DNA of 64,000 bases from CAYJBH01 sp964370825 (lineage in GTDB: Bacteria; Bacillota; Clostridia; Oscillospirales; Ruminococcaceae), in NCBI GenBank assembly GCA_964370825.1, contig CAYJKY010000007.1, forward strand, positions 22,168 through 86,167, in the 5' to 3' direction. Both the position numbers and the translations under genes were made by a program. Shown here in pieces: positions 17,449 through 25,483 of the stretch. Below the pieces are notes generated by a model. That model worked only from the letters and a program-made list of their open reading frames with translations, had not been told where the DNA came from and ran no database searches. Every line of letters begins with the position of its first letter. The stretch's first letter is position 1.

Positions 17449-18246
17449 CTATAATGTTTTATGTGGTCTCATGGCTATCCCTCTATTAATCAGATAATCC
17501 TTAACTTCAAACACCGAGAAATTTTTTGGCAACCTTGGAGAATATAGCATACTACTCATAATCGCCGCCTGTGCAGGACAGTTTATGAATAAATCTTCAA
17601 GATGTTTCGGCTCACCTGCACCGCCCGAAGCTATAAGTGGTATAGATAATATTTCGGCAGCTATCTTCGTTATACTCATCTCATACCCCGAGACCATTCC
17701 GTCATTATCAATACTGTTTAAGCAGACCTCTCCGGCACCGAGTTCCTGTCCGCGTTTAACCCATTCAAGAGCGTCAATTCCGGTCGCAAGTCGAGCGCCA
17801 TCAATATAAACCTCATATCCGCTAGGTATTTTGTCGCTTACATCAACTTTTTTGACCTGTGTGGACAATACAATGCATTGTGAACCAAACGCTTTTGCAC
17901 CCTCGGTGATTATATCAGGGTTTCGCACCGCCATGGAATCGATGCTTATCTTCTCAGCTCCTGCCTTCAGCGTCATATACATGTCATCGAGTGTTTTTAT
18001 TCCCCCGCCGACGGTAAAGGGGATAAAAACCTTAGCGGCAACCTTTTTCACCATCTCAATATCTATTTTTCTTTTCTCGGCGCTTGCCTTAATATCATAG
18101 AATACAAGCTCATCTATACCGTCGGAATAAACCTTTTCGGCAAGTTCTTCAGCAGGCGCAACAAGTATATTGTCGTTAAACTGTTGTGCCTTGGTAACAT
18201 TGCCGTTAACAACATCAAAACAGGCAATAAGACGACGTGTTAACAT
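17449..18246 (-). CDS. hisF: HisF-like cyclase subunit with Gln at position 130
   Basis: 265-residue TIM-barrel paralogue of imidazole glycerol phosphate synthase cyclase subunit. The phosphate-binding loops TVGGGI and IASGGAG and the first catalytic Asp (Asp11 in ACFDVVNG) are kept. The second, Asp130 of the family (in VVAIDAK), is replaced by Gln130 in VLSTQVK. No other histidine gene is nearby. The start overlaps the hisH end, so the pair is translationally coupled. It could be a true but divergent HisF, or an ammonia-channelling synthase for another pathway like the WbuY/WbuZ type. The family is certain; the reaction is not. Confidence 0.85.
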   Translation of the reverse strand: MLTRRLIACFDVVNGNVTKAQQFNDNILVAPAEELAEKVYSDGIDELVFYDIKASAEKRKIDIEMVKKVAAKVFIPFTVGGGIKTLDDMYMTLKAGAEKISIDSMAVRNPDIITEGAKAFGSQCIVLSTQVKKVDVSDKIPSGYEVYIDGARLATGIDALEWVKRGQELGAGEVCLNSIDNDGMVSGYEMSITKIAAEILSIPLIASGGAGEPKHLEDLFINCPAQAAIMSSMLYSPRLPKNFSVFEVKDYLINRGIAMRPHKTL

Positions 18247-18857
18247 GAGGCACCTCCCTCTATAAACCCTTTTAAGAGTGCTAATCCCGCCGGACCACTT
18301 TTTTCAATATGAAACTGGGTACCATAAATATTTTCGTCATTTACCGCCGAAGTAAATGGTTTGCCATATTCAGTTACACCCCAACTTACCTTGTTATCGT
18401 CAGGACACACATGGTAGGAATTTACAAAATAAAAATAATCGTCCTGAGACTCAAATCCCACTTCCTTTTTAAATTCTACATGGTTCCAACCCATCTGAGG
18501 AACTCTCAGACCTGTCTGGTCAAAACGGACAACATTTCCTTTAATCCAGCCCAAGCATTCTGCATCCTCCTCCTCGCTGTGCTCGAAAAGTATCTGCATT
18601 CCGACACAGACGCCTAAAAAAGGTGTTTTTTCGTCCTTTACAAGTTTTGTCAACGGCTCAATAAAACCGGCATCACTAAGTGATTTCATAGTTGCTCCAG
18701 CACTTCCGACACCCGGAAGAATTATTCTGTCTGCTCCGGCAAGTAGACTCGGATTTGATACCAACTTACCGTCAAAACCAAGATGGTTTACGGCAGAAAG
18801 CACACTTGGTGCGTTGCCGGCAAGGTAATCAATGATTGCAATCATTATTATGCTCAT
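18240..18857 (-). CDS. hisH: HisH-type glutamine amidotransferase
   Basis: 205 residues, class I glutamine amidotransferase. It has the nucleophile Cys84 in GVCVGMQILFE, the oxyanion-side GVGS strand at PGVGSAGATM, and the His-Glu pair in GTQFHIEKSG (usual form FHPEKS). It supplies ammonia to its HisF partner, with which it overlaps by 7 bases. AAAGGAGT sits immediately before the ATG at 18857, which is close. An ATG at 18845 is possible but would shift the usual Cys84 numbering. A hairpin leader shared with the amidase gene at 27.9 kb lies just upstream. Confidence 0.88.
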   Translation of the reverse strand: MSIIMIAIIDYLAGNAPSVLSAVNHLGFDGKLVSNPSLLAGADRIILPGVGSAGATMKSLSDAGFIEPLTKLVKDEKTPFLGVCVGMQILFEHSEEEDAECLGWIKGNVVRFDQTGLRVPQMGWNHVEFKKEVGFESQDDYFYFVNSYHVCPDDNKVSWGVTEYGKPFTSAVNDENIYGTQFHIEKSGPAGLALLKGFIEGGASC

Positions 18858-18872
18858 ACTCCTTTCGTTTGC

Positions 18873-18921
18873 AAAATCCCATGTAAGTTTCGCATGGACT
18901 CGCTTATATCTTCTCTTGTTT
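18873..18921 (-). promoter_or_regulatory. Conserved hairpin leader, copy 1 (before hisH)
   Basis: Minus strand: AAACAAGAGAAGATATAAGC, GAG, then a stem (TCCATG/CATGGG, 18878-18898) with loop CGAAACTTA, then ATTTT and the ribosome site of hisH. A homologous block lies before the amidase gene (27926-27978). The two differ by substitutions that keep the stem paired. Confidence 0.55.
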
Positions 18922-18956
18922 TCATACTTTTTATATTTATATATATTACCTTTCTA

Positions 18957-20579
18957 CTATTGCTTATCATTCTGTTTGAGCATATCCCATAGCTCATCAA
19001 TCTTTTCAGCGGCAGAGATGATATCCTTGTGTTCACCGTTTGGATCGGTCTCAAGTAGGTAGCCGATTTTTCCGGCTACGGCATATAGCCTTGAAAGTGC
19101 TCGGTCGGCCTGCTCTTTTACATTCGTAGCAGAGACTTTCTCAACATTCTTAACATTCTTCATCTGCGGTTGACCTATAAAGTCAATCATAAAGCTTTCG
19201 CCTATTAACGGAAGATGTGGTTTTACACCTGTCGCATCTTCAACCAGTTTTGCAAGTTCCTTTGTAGATTCGGGGTCACCATGGTTTAAGAATATAATCT
19301 GCGGGGAAGGTGTAAAGTGTGATATCCATTTTACAAGTGCAGGTTGGTCGGCATGAGCAGAAATACCTGAGATTTTTTTAATTTTCGCTTTTACCGATAT
19401 TGTTTCCCCAAAAATATTCACCTTTTTAGCACCTTCTATCAGTCGACGTCCTAGTGTTCCCTCCGCCTGATATCCGGCAAACAATATGCTATTTTTTGCA
19501 TTAAAAAGATTATACTTTAGATGGTGCTTTATTCGACCGGCATCACACATTCCGGAAGCCGATATAATTATACAGGGACCTTTATAGTTGTTAATTCTGC
19601 GGGACTCTTCAGTTGTGACCGATAAGGTCAACTGCTTAAACGATATTGGTTCATCCCCTCTTCGCAATACCGAACGAGTTTCATCGTCAAAATAGCTGTC
19701 GGCATATTCTTCAAAAAGGCGTGTTGCCTCAACTGCCAATGGACTGTCGACAAAAACCGGACAATTCTCGTATCCCTGAAAAGCACCTTCCTCATAAAGC
19801 TCGCGAAGGTAGTAAAGTAGTTCCTGCGTACGTCCAACTGCAAATGCCGGAATAATTACCTTACCACCCCTTGCAAAGGTTGCATTAACAAGGGATTTAA
19901 GTTCCTCTTTTGTATTGTCAAGCCCTTCGTGCACCCTTGCCCCGTAGGTGCTTTCCATAACTACACAATCCCCGTCGGTAATATGTTCCGGGTCACAGAG
20001 TAGCGGACGGCTGTCATTTCCAAGATCTCCGGAGAATACTAACCCACGACGCTTTCCATTATCATCAGTAAGTTCAATTCTTACAACGGAGGAACCGAGC
20101 AGATGCCCTGCATCATAGAATGTTAGATTTATATCGTCCCCGATATCAACCGATGTACGATAATCGGCTGATTTGAATAGTCTCATCGTCTGGATAACAT
20201 CCTCACGATCATATATAGGTTCTTCCGGCGGCTTACCTGCACGGATTAATTTCTTGTTCTTCCAGGTCATCTCTGTTTGTTGAATGTGTGCACTGTCCTC
20301 GAGCAACACGCCTGCAAGTCTACGGGTAGCCGATGTTGCATATATGACACCATTAAATCCATTTTTTATCAACATCGGTATGTGACCTGAATGGTCAATA
20401 TGGCTGTGTGTAAGAACAATCGTATCGATATCACTTGCATGGCAGGGTAGTGTTTGGATTAAATCATGATCCCTACCCTGAAACATTCCGCAGTCTACAA
20501 CTATTTTGCGCGAATTGTGTTCAAGAAGGGTACAACTTCCGGTAACCATACCTGCGGCGCCTAAAAAAGTAAGCTTCAT
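18957..20579 (-). CDS. Beta-CASP metallo-beta-lactamase-fold RNase (CPSF/RNase J-like)
   Basis: 540 residues. The metallo-beta-lactamase core has the two-metal HxHxDH motif in LTHSHIDHSGHIP. The beta-CASP insert and the C-terminal RMMBL motif follow (SGISAHADQPALVKWI, IFLNHGDPES). The group resembles the archaeal/eukaryal cleavage-factor subunit and the bacterial mRNA 3'-processing-like nucleases of the YSH1/COG1236 class, distinct from RNase J1/J2. It likely acts on RNA in the cytosol. It lies between GT2 and hisH on the same strand with gaps of 30 and 100 bp. Confidence 0.9.
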   Translation of the reverse strand: MKLTFLGAAGMVTGSCTLLEHNSRKIVVDCGMFQGRDHDLIQTLPCHASDIDTIVLTHSHIDHSGHIPMLIKNGFNGVIYATSATRRLAGVLLEDSAHIQQTEMTWKNKKLIRAGKPPEEPIYDREDVIQTMRLFKSADYRTSVDIGDDINLTFYDAGHLLGSSVVRIELTDDNGKRRGLVFSGDLGNDSRPLLCDPEHITDGDCVVMESTYGARVHEGLDNTKEELKSLVNATFARGGKVIIPAFAVGRTQELLYYLRELYEEGAFQGYENCPVFVDSPLAVEATRLFEEYADSYFDDETRSVLRRGDEPISFKQLTLSVTTEESRRINNYKGPCIIISASGMCDAGRIKHHLKYNLFNAKNSILFAGYQAEGTLGRRLIEGAKKVNIFGETISVKAKIKKISGISAHADQPALVKWISHFTPSPQIIFLNHGDPESTKELAKLVEDATGVKPHLPLIGESFMIDFIGQPQMKNVKNVEKVSATNVKEQADRALSRLYAVAGKIGYLLETDPNGEHKDIISAAEKIDELWDMLKQNDKQ

Positions 20580-20609
20580 CTCTCTCCTCCTGTGTGGTGT
20601 ATTAATGGG

Positions 20610-22445
20610 CTATTTCCAACCGTAACTCTCGTTTTCAAGAGTGAGGTGGGGATTATAATAGGGGTCTCCATCACGATAGATATCGGCGTGTAATCTTCTG
20701 AGATTGTCCCGTTCCCTTAAAAACCTTTCATTGTTTTCTCCTGTCTCATCACTACCTCTTGACAAACTTTCATGATGATACGCCTCGGCAAACGGTGTCA
20801 TTACATTGAGGTAGCCTGACTTGTGAATCCGTATGCAAAAGTCAACATCATTAAAGGAAACTGCAAAATTTTCATCATCAAGACCATTATGGTCAACATA
20901 AAGATTGCGCTTAATCATAAGGCATGCACCGGTAACGGCAAGAAGGTTTTGAGTTGTCGCAAGACGATACATGTCTCCACCTGATTTTGCCGGATGCGCT
21001 TTATGGCTATGACCTGCAGATCCTCCAATGCCTACAAAAACACCGGCATGTTGTATTGTATCATTAGGATAGTAAAGCTTTGCACCTACAGCACCAACCT
21101 CCCGCATACAGGAATAGCTGAGCAGTTCCCTTAAAAAGTCAGCCGAGATAATCTCAATATCATTGTTTAGCAAAAGTATGTGCTCACGTTGAGACATCTT
21201 AACTCCAAGGTTACATATAGCAGAAAAATTAAAGCTGCCGTCATACTTTATGACAGTTAAATTTTCATATTCTTTTTTTGCAAACTCGTAATAATCAAAT
21301 ATCTCATCAGAAGTTGAGTTGTTCTCCACAACAATAACTTCAAAATCGGCAATTCCGGCATTTGCATAAAGACTCTCAATGCATCTTTTTAGGTCATCCC
21401 TATGTTCATAGTTTGGAATTACTACCGAAACAGAACCCTCTACATCTCTGTATCGTGGTCGATAAGCTCCCGGTCGTCCTTCAATCGGTGCCACATCAGC
21501 AGGTCGTCCAATACGGTCAAAATGTGCCGATGATGCTCTTGCACCTGCCATAATTGCATGAGGTTTTGCTTCTATACTACCGGCCGTGGAGGCGCTGTGT
21601 CCTCTCCAAAAATATAATATTTTAGGTATATGATACACTAAATTAGCCTTTTCACTAAGTCTAAGAATTAAATCAAAATCCCCTGCGCCTTCATATTCGG
21701 CAAGCTCATATCGACCTGAACGGTCAAGCAAATCTTTTGTAAAAGCAATAAGGTGGGTTATATAGTTACAACAGGAAAGATAGTGCGGGGAGAAATCCGG
21801 TTTAAAGTGGAATTCCGACAGACGCTTAAGATCGGCAGACAAGATAACTTCATCACTGTAAATAAGTTCGGCACCGGTCTCGTTATATGCCTTAACAATT
21901 TCATAAAGTGCATTCAGGTATAGTAAATCATCATGGTCGAGCAATGCTATCAGCTCACCGGTTGCAACATTTAATCCTATAGTTGTATTTTCTGAAATTC
22001 CGTTGTTTTCTATAGGAATATGCTTTATTCGCTCATCCTTGAAACGAGCAAGTATTTTTTTAGTCTCCTCCACCCTTCCGGCATCGATTAAAACAAGTTC
22101 AAACAAACGATAGCTTTGATTGACCATATTGGTTAGTAAGTCTATCAAATATTCCGAGGGAGGATTATACAGTGGTACCACAACTGATATTAAAGGCATT
22201 TTCTCGAATATGGCTGCTCGCTGTTCCTTTAACTCTCTTTTTAACGGGATGTCTGCTCGATACATCCATATTTCTTTGTGTGTGGCAAGCGCAACACGAA
22301 AGGTAACCTCCCTTACTGCGGCCTCGAAGCCTCGTGTTTTATAACAGTTATAAAGCCGACGCAGATGTCCAAACAACCTTTTTATTGATAGGTTGCGTCT
22401 GATTGCGGCAGAAACACTGTCTCTTTGTGGAATGTTATCCGACAT
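20610..22445 (-). CDS. Tandem GT2 glycosyltransferase for a surface polysaccharide
   Basis: 611 residues with two family-2 glycosyltransferase domains. The first (about 75-290) has VVVPLYNPPSEYL and the metal motif LLDHDDLLY. The second (about 330-560) has VVIPNYEHRDDLKRCI and LLLNNDIEII. No membrane segments are seen, so it works on the cytosolic face. Its place just after a Wzm/Wzt-type ABC pair (4-bp gap to the ATPase) points to synthesis of the exported glycan, probably a rhamnose-containing one given rfbC upstream. Confidence 0.9.
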   Translation of the reverse strand: MSDNIPQRDSVSAAIRRNLSIKRLFGHLRRLYNCYKTRGFEAAVREVTFRVALATHKEIWMYRADIPLKRELKEQRAAIFEKMPLISVVVPLYNPPSEYLIDLLTNMVNQSYRLFELVLIDAGRVEETKKILARFKDERIKHIPIENNGISENTTIGLNVATGELIALLDHDDLLYLNALYEIVKAYNETGAELIYSDEVILSADLKRLSEFHFKPDFSPHYLSCCNYITHLIAFTKDLLDRSGRYELAEYEGAGDFDLILRLSEKANLVYHIPKILYFWRGHSASTAGSIEAKPHAIMAGARASSAHFDRIGRPADVAPIEGRPGAYRPRYRDVEGSVSVVIPNYEHRDDLKRCIESLYANAGIADFEVIVVENNSTSDEIFDYYEFAKKEYENLTVIKYDGSFNFSAICNLGVKMSQREHILLLNNDIEIISADFLRELLSYSCMREVGAVGAKLYYPNDTIQHAGVFVGIGGSAGHSHKAHPAKSGGDMYRLATTQNLLAVTGACLMIKRNLYVDHNGLDDENFAVSFNDVDFCIRIHKSGYLNVMTPFAEAYHHESLSRGSDETGENNERFLRERDNLRRLHADIYRDGDPYYNPHLTLENESYGWK

Positions 22446-22448
22446 ATA

Positions 22449-23213
22449 TCACCTTGTTGAATGGCTGTAGGCTTCACAAAGCTCCTTTGTGTCTCCAATC
22501 ATTACCATTTTTCCGTTTTTTAACCACGCCGCACGATTACACATCCGCTCTATCTGGTTGATATCATGGCTTACAAGTAAAACCGTGGTTCCATTTTTTA
22601 TAAGGCTATTGATTCGGTCCTCACATTTTTTGGTAAAAAGAAAATCTCCTACTGATAATACTTCATCAGATATTAGTATATCAGGCTCAACAACTGTTGC
22701 GACGGCAAAGGCAAGACGGCTGACCATACCGGACGAATAGTTTTTTATCGGTACGTCAATCATATCTGACAGTTCGGCAAACTCGACTATCTCGTTAAAC
22801 TTCGCTTTTAAAAACGCCTCGGAATAACCGAGTACACAGCCGTTTAAATAAATGTTTTCTCTGCCCGTCAAATCAGGATCAAATCCGGTTCCGAGCTCGA
22901 TTAACGGCGCAATATTTCCGACGACACGCACCCTGCCCGTAGTCGGTTTAAACACTCCTGCAATAACCTTAAGAAGGGTGCTTTTTCCGCTTCCATTAAG
23001 TCCGATTATTCCAAATATTTCACCTTTGCGCACGGTAAGATTAACATCGGTAAGTGCGTAAAACTCGGTAAACCTCAGCTGTCCTTTTAACAGCTTTATC
23101 ATATACTCCTTAAAGCTATCAAGCTTTTCCTTTGAAAGGTTAAACCTCATGGAAATGTTTGATACCTCTATCGAGATGGGCTGTTGTGCTATATTGTTTT
23201 CTGAATCATACAT
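22449..23213 (-). CDS. Polysaccharide ABC exporter, ATP-binding subunit (Wzt/TagH-like)
   Basis: 254 residues. Walker A GLNGSGKST, the signature KNYSSGMVSRLAFA of the polysaccharide/teichoic-acid subfamily, Walker B PDILISDEVLSVGD and the H-loop LVSHDINQI are present. There is no C-terminal carbohydrate-binding extension as in long Wzt proteins. It overlaps the permease gene upstream by 8 bases and is followed at once by the GT2 gene. It powers export of undecaprenyl-linked glycan. Confidence 0.93.
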   Translation of the reverse strand: MYDSENNIAQQPISIEVSNISMRFNLSKEKLDSFKEYMIKLLKGQLRFTEFYALTDVNLTVRKGEIFGIIGLNGSGKSTLLKVIAGVFKPTTGRVRVVGNIAPLIELGTGFDPDLTGRENIYLNGCVLGYSEAFLKAKFNEIVEFAELSDMIDVPIKNYSSGMVSRLAFAVATVVEPDILISDEVLSVGDFLFTKKCEDRINSLIKNGTTVLLVSHDINQIERMCNRAAWLKNGKMVMIGDTKELCEAYSHSTR

Positions 23214-23991
23214 ATAAAATAAATTTATCCTGTGTTTTTTTAAATATTATTAAACCTAAAAATAACGCTACAGCGGAAAATGATGTACAAAGCAATAGCT
23301 GCTCCGCTGTTGGGGGTAAATTATACAGTATACCCTGTCGGAAGAGACTTACATACCAGTATAGGGGATTTATCTGCACCACCTGTTGCATATAGGGCGG
23401 AAGCATATCAACTGGGTAAAATAACGGGGTGAGATAGGTTAAAGCAGTCATAAACACGGTGTAGAAATGCATAACATCTCTGAAAAAAACTGCGAGAGAT
23501 GAGAGAATAAGTCCACATCCCAACATGAAAAAGAACAACAGTATCATCGGTATCGGGAAAAACAGGGTGTAAAGGTTAAAAGGTTGCCCTGTAACAAGCA
23601 TAACCAACAGCAGTGCAAGGAAGCTGAACAGCATGTTTATAAAGGCAAACATAACCTTTTCCATCGGAAAAACATATTTTGGTATATAAACTCGACGTAT
23701 AAGATGTGAAGCGGTAATAACACTGGACATTGCCCCGGTAGTAGCATCATTAAAGCTGTTAAAAATCAGCTGACCCGCCATTAAATAGACGGGAAAGTTT
23801 GGAATGTCAAACCTTAAAAAATATGAGAAAACAGCTGTCATAACCAACATCATCATCAAAGGAGAGAGCAAACTCCATAAAATACCGAGCGCAGAGCGAC
23901 GATACTTTAAGGTTATGTCCCTTTTTATCAGATGAACAAGTAACGGCCAGTACCGAACAAATCCATGAATATATGCAGCTGCCTTAGTCAA
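23206..23991 (-). CDS. Polysaccharide ABC exporter, permease (Wzm/TagG-like)
   Basis: About 261 residues with six hydrophobic segments. ALGILWSLLSPLMMMLV is the typical ABC-2 motif of Wzm/TagG permeases, and LTPLFYPVDMLPPYMQ with INPLYWYV is the conserved C-terminal loop. The TTG at 23991 is preceded by GAGG at 5 bases; a GTG two codons earlier overlaps that site. It is partner of the ATPase at 22449-23213. Confidence 0.92.
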   Translation of the reverse strand: MTKAAAYIHGFVRYWPLLVHLIKRDITLKYRRSALGILWSLLSPLMMMLVMTAVFSYFLRFDIPNFPVYLMAGQLIFNSFNDATTGAMSSVITASHLIRRVYIPKYVFPMEKVMFAFINMLFSFLALLLVMLVTGQPFNLYTLFFPIPMILLFFFMLGCGLILSSLAVFFRDVMHFYTVFMTALTYLTPLFYPVDMLPPYMQQVVQINPLYWYVSLFRQGILYNLPPTAEQLLLCTSFSAVALFLGLIIFKKTQDKFILYV

Positions 23992-24056
23992 AACCACCTC
24001 AAATTAATATTACTTTTTGTATAACGTCGCAAAATTCTACAAAATATAGCTAAAAC

Positions 24057-24626
24057 CTACGATATATTATTGTAGTAGGAGAAATCCTGCTCCAAAAATG
24101 ATGGCAGAAGAGAATCCTTTTCTGACAAGGAGGGTTTAACGCTGCCTGACTGCCAGTCTATATTAAGTGTGGCATCATTATATATTATCCCACCTTCGTC
24201 CGTTGGGTCGTACACATTTGTACATTTATATGTGAACTCCGCCACATCGGACAGGACGTAAAATCCGTGTGCAAATCCCTCAGGAACATAGAACATTTTA
24301 TTATTTTCATCTGTTAACAGTACGGTTTTATGTTTTCCGAAGGTTGGACTGTTCGGACGAATGTCAACAGCAACATCAAGCACACTTCCCTTTACAACCC
24401 TTACCAGCTTTCCTTGCGGTTTTGTCTTTTGAAAATGCAGACCTCTGAGAACACCTTTAATGCTTCTCGAACAGTTATCCTGTACAAAATCGACATCAAT
24501 TCCACCCTTGGTGAAGGCATCACGTCGATATAGTTCCATAAAAAAACCACGTTCGTCGCCAAATTTTTTCGGAGTAACTATTATTGCGCCGGAAAGCTCG
24601 GTCTGTTCAAATACAAAGTTAGACAT
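24057..24626 (-). CDS. rfbC: dTDP-4-dehydrorhamnose 3,5-epimerase
   Basis: About 189 residues, cupin fold. It carries the RmlC/RfbC signatures DERGFFMELYRRD, VLRGLHFQ (catalytic His), VDIRPNSPTFGKH and VPEGFAHGFYVLSD. It converts dTDP-4-keto-6-deoxyglucose to the L-rhamnose precursor. GGTGG lies 8 bases before the ATG at 24626; a longer frame starts at 24671 without such a site. The other dTDP-rhamnose genes are not in the window. It precedes the Wzm/Wzt genes by about 60 bp and may be cotranscribed. Confidence 0.95.
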   Translation of the reverse strand: MSNFVFEQTELSGAIIVTPKKFGDERGFFMELYRRDAFTKGGIDVDFVQDNCSRSIKGVLRGLHFQKTKPQGKLVRVVKGSVLDVAVDIRPNSPTFGKHKTVLLTDENNKMFYVPEGFAHGFYVLSDVAEFTYKCTNVYDPTDEGGIIYNDATLNIDWQSGSVKPSLSEKDSLLPSFLEQDFSYYNNIS

Positions 24627-24767
24627 TTTTATCCACCATTCATTGTTTACTTCTATAATACAATAACACAATAATGGAATTATTTCAAGAAGGTTTTTAT
24701 TTTGTTAGCTCCGTCGTTAGCATAATATACCCAAAACTACATTTAGACCGTATCGGTCAATTGCTAT

Positions 24768-25292
24768 TTATTTGATATGAGCTTTTTTCAAAAGCTGTCT
24801 CCTCTGTTTATAGTCCGGCATAACCGATTCAACAATCTGCCAAAAATTTTTGCTGTGGTCTTTTTTGATTATGTGCGCCAGTTCGTGGACAACAACATAA
24901 TCCTGTGCTTCCTTTGGTGCTAACATAAGCCTACAGGAAAAACAAAGTGAGTTTTTTGAGTTGCAGCTACCCCACCTTGTGGCTGCCTTGGTAATCTTTA
25001 TTCCGGTATAGTTAACGCTCATGATTTGAGCAAAATGACTGCATCGGTCAGGAAGTGTTTTTAATGCCTCTTGCTTCAGTTTTTCCAGCTCCGTCTCGCA
25101 TAATGGAGTTTTTTTATTTTCCAGAACCTCCTGCTGCTTTTTTTCTATCCACTGACGTTTTTGAAGTATAAACTCCTCGATAACACTTAGCGGGAGCCTT
25201 TTAGGTGCACGTACCTCAACACCGCCGTCCTCGGTGATACGAATGGCGACGGTGCGTCGGTTACTACGTATTAAGTTGTAGTTAACAACCAC
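24768..25292 (-). CDS. YgjP-like (DUF45) zinc metalloprotease
   Basis: 174 residues. The zinc motif HELAH with a downstream His/Asp (KKDHSKNFW) is the WLM/SprT-like YgjP arrangement. An N-terminal beta region (RRTVAIRITEDGGVEVRAP) and a Lys/Glu-rich helix precede it, and the TRWGSCNSKNSLCFS motif is typical of the family. The physiological substrate is unknown. The GTG start overlaps the stop of the small YjfB-like gene by one base. Confidence 0.9.
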   Translation of the reverse strand: MVVNYNLIRSNRRTVAIRITEDGGVEVRAPKRLPLSVIEEFILQKRQWIEKKQQEVLENKKTPLCETELEKLKQEALKTLPDRCSHFAQIMSVNYTGIKITKAATRWGSCNSKNSLCFSCRLMLAPKEAQDYVVVHELAHIIKKDHSKNFWQIVESVMPDYKQRRQLLKKAHIK

Positions 25293-25468
25293 TATACCCT
25301 CATGTTTATGGCAATGGTATCGGTTGGAGGTGTGGCTGTCTCTGCCATATTTATAAGCGCTGTTGCCTGTTGTTCGGCTGTTTCCATGATGTTCTTTGTC
25401 ATTGCAATGGCTACCGAGTTCATGGTTTGTGCAGTACTTAAATTCATGCTTACCTGGCCTACATCCAT
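25292..25468 (-). CDS. Small YjfB-like putative motility protein
   Basis: 58 residues: Met-Asp-Val start, then STAQTMNSVAIAMTKNIMET, then a run ending in TPPTDTIAINMRV. The pattern of a short N-terminal helix, a central KxxMxxAE and a Pro-containing tail matches the YjfB family (PF14070), small proteins of unknown role linked to motility regulons. AAAGGAG lies 7 bases before the ATG. It lies 15 bp after the amidase gene and overlaps the metalloprotease start. No flagellar gene is in the window. Confidence 0.75.
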   Translation of the reverse strand: MDVGQVSMNLSTAQTMNSVAIAMTKNIMETAEQQATALINMAETATPPTDTIAINMRV

Positions 25469-25483
25469 AATTTTACTCCTTTC

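Noticed and set aside
18854..18923. 23-codon ORF in the hisH leader (and a similar one before the amidase) as conserved leader peptides
   Set aside because: The peptides share SE--NL-GIL, but most differences change amino acids while keeping the hairpin paired, so an RNA element explains the similarity better.
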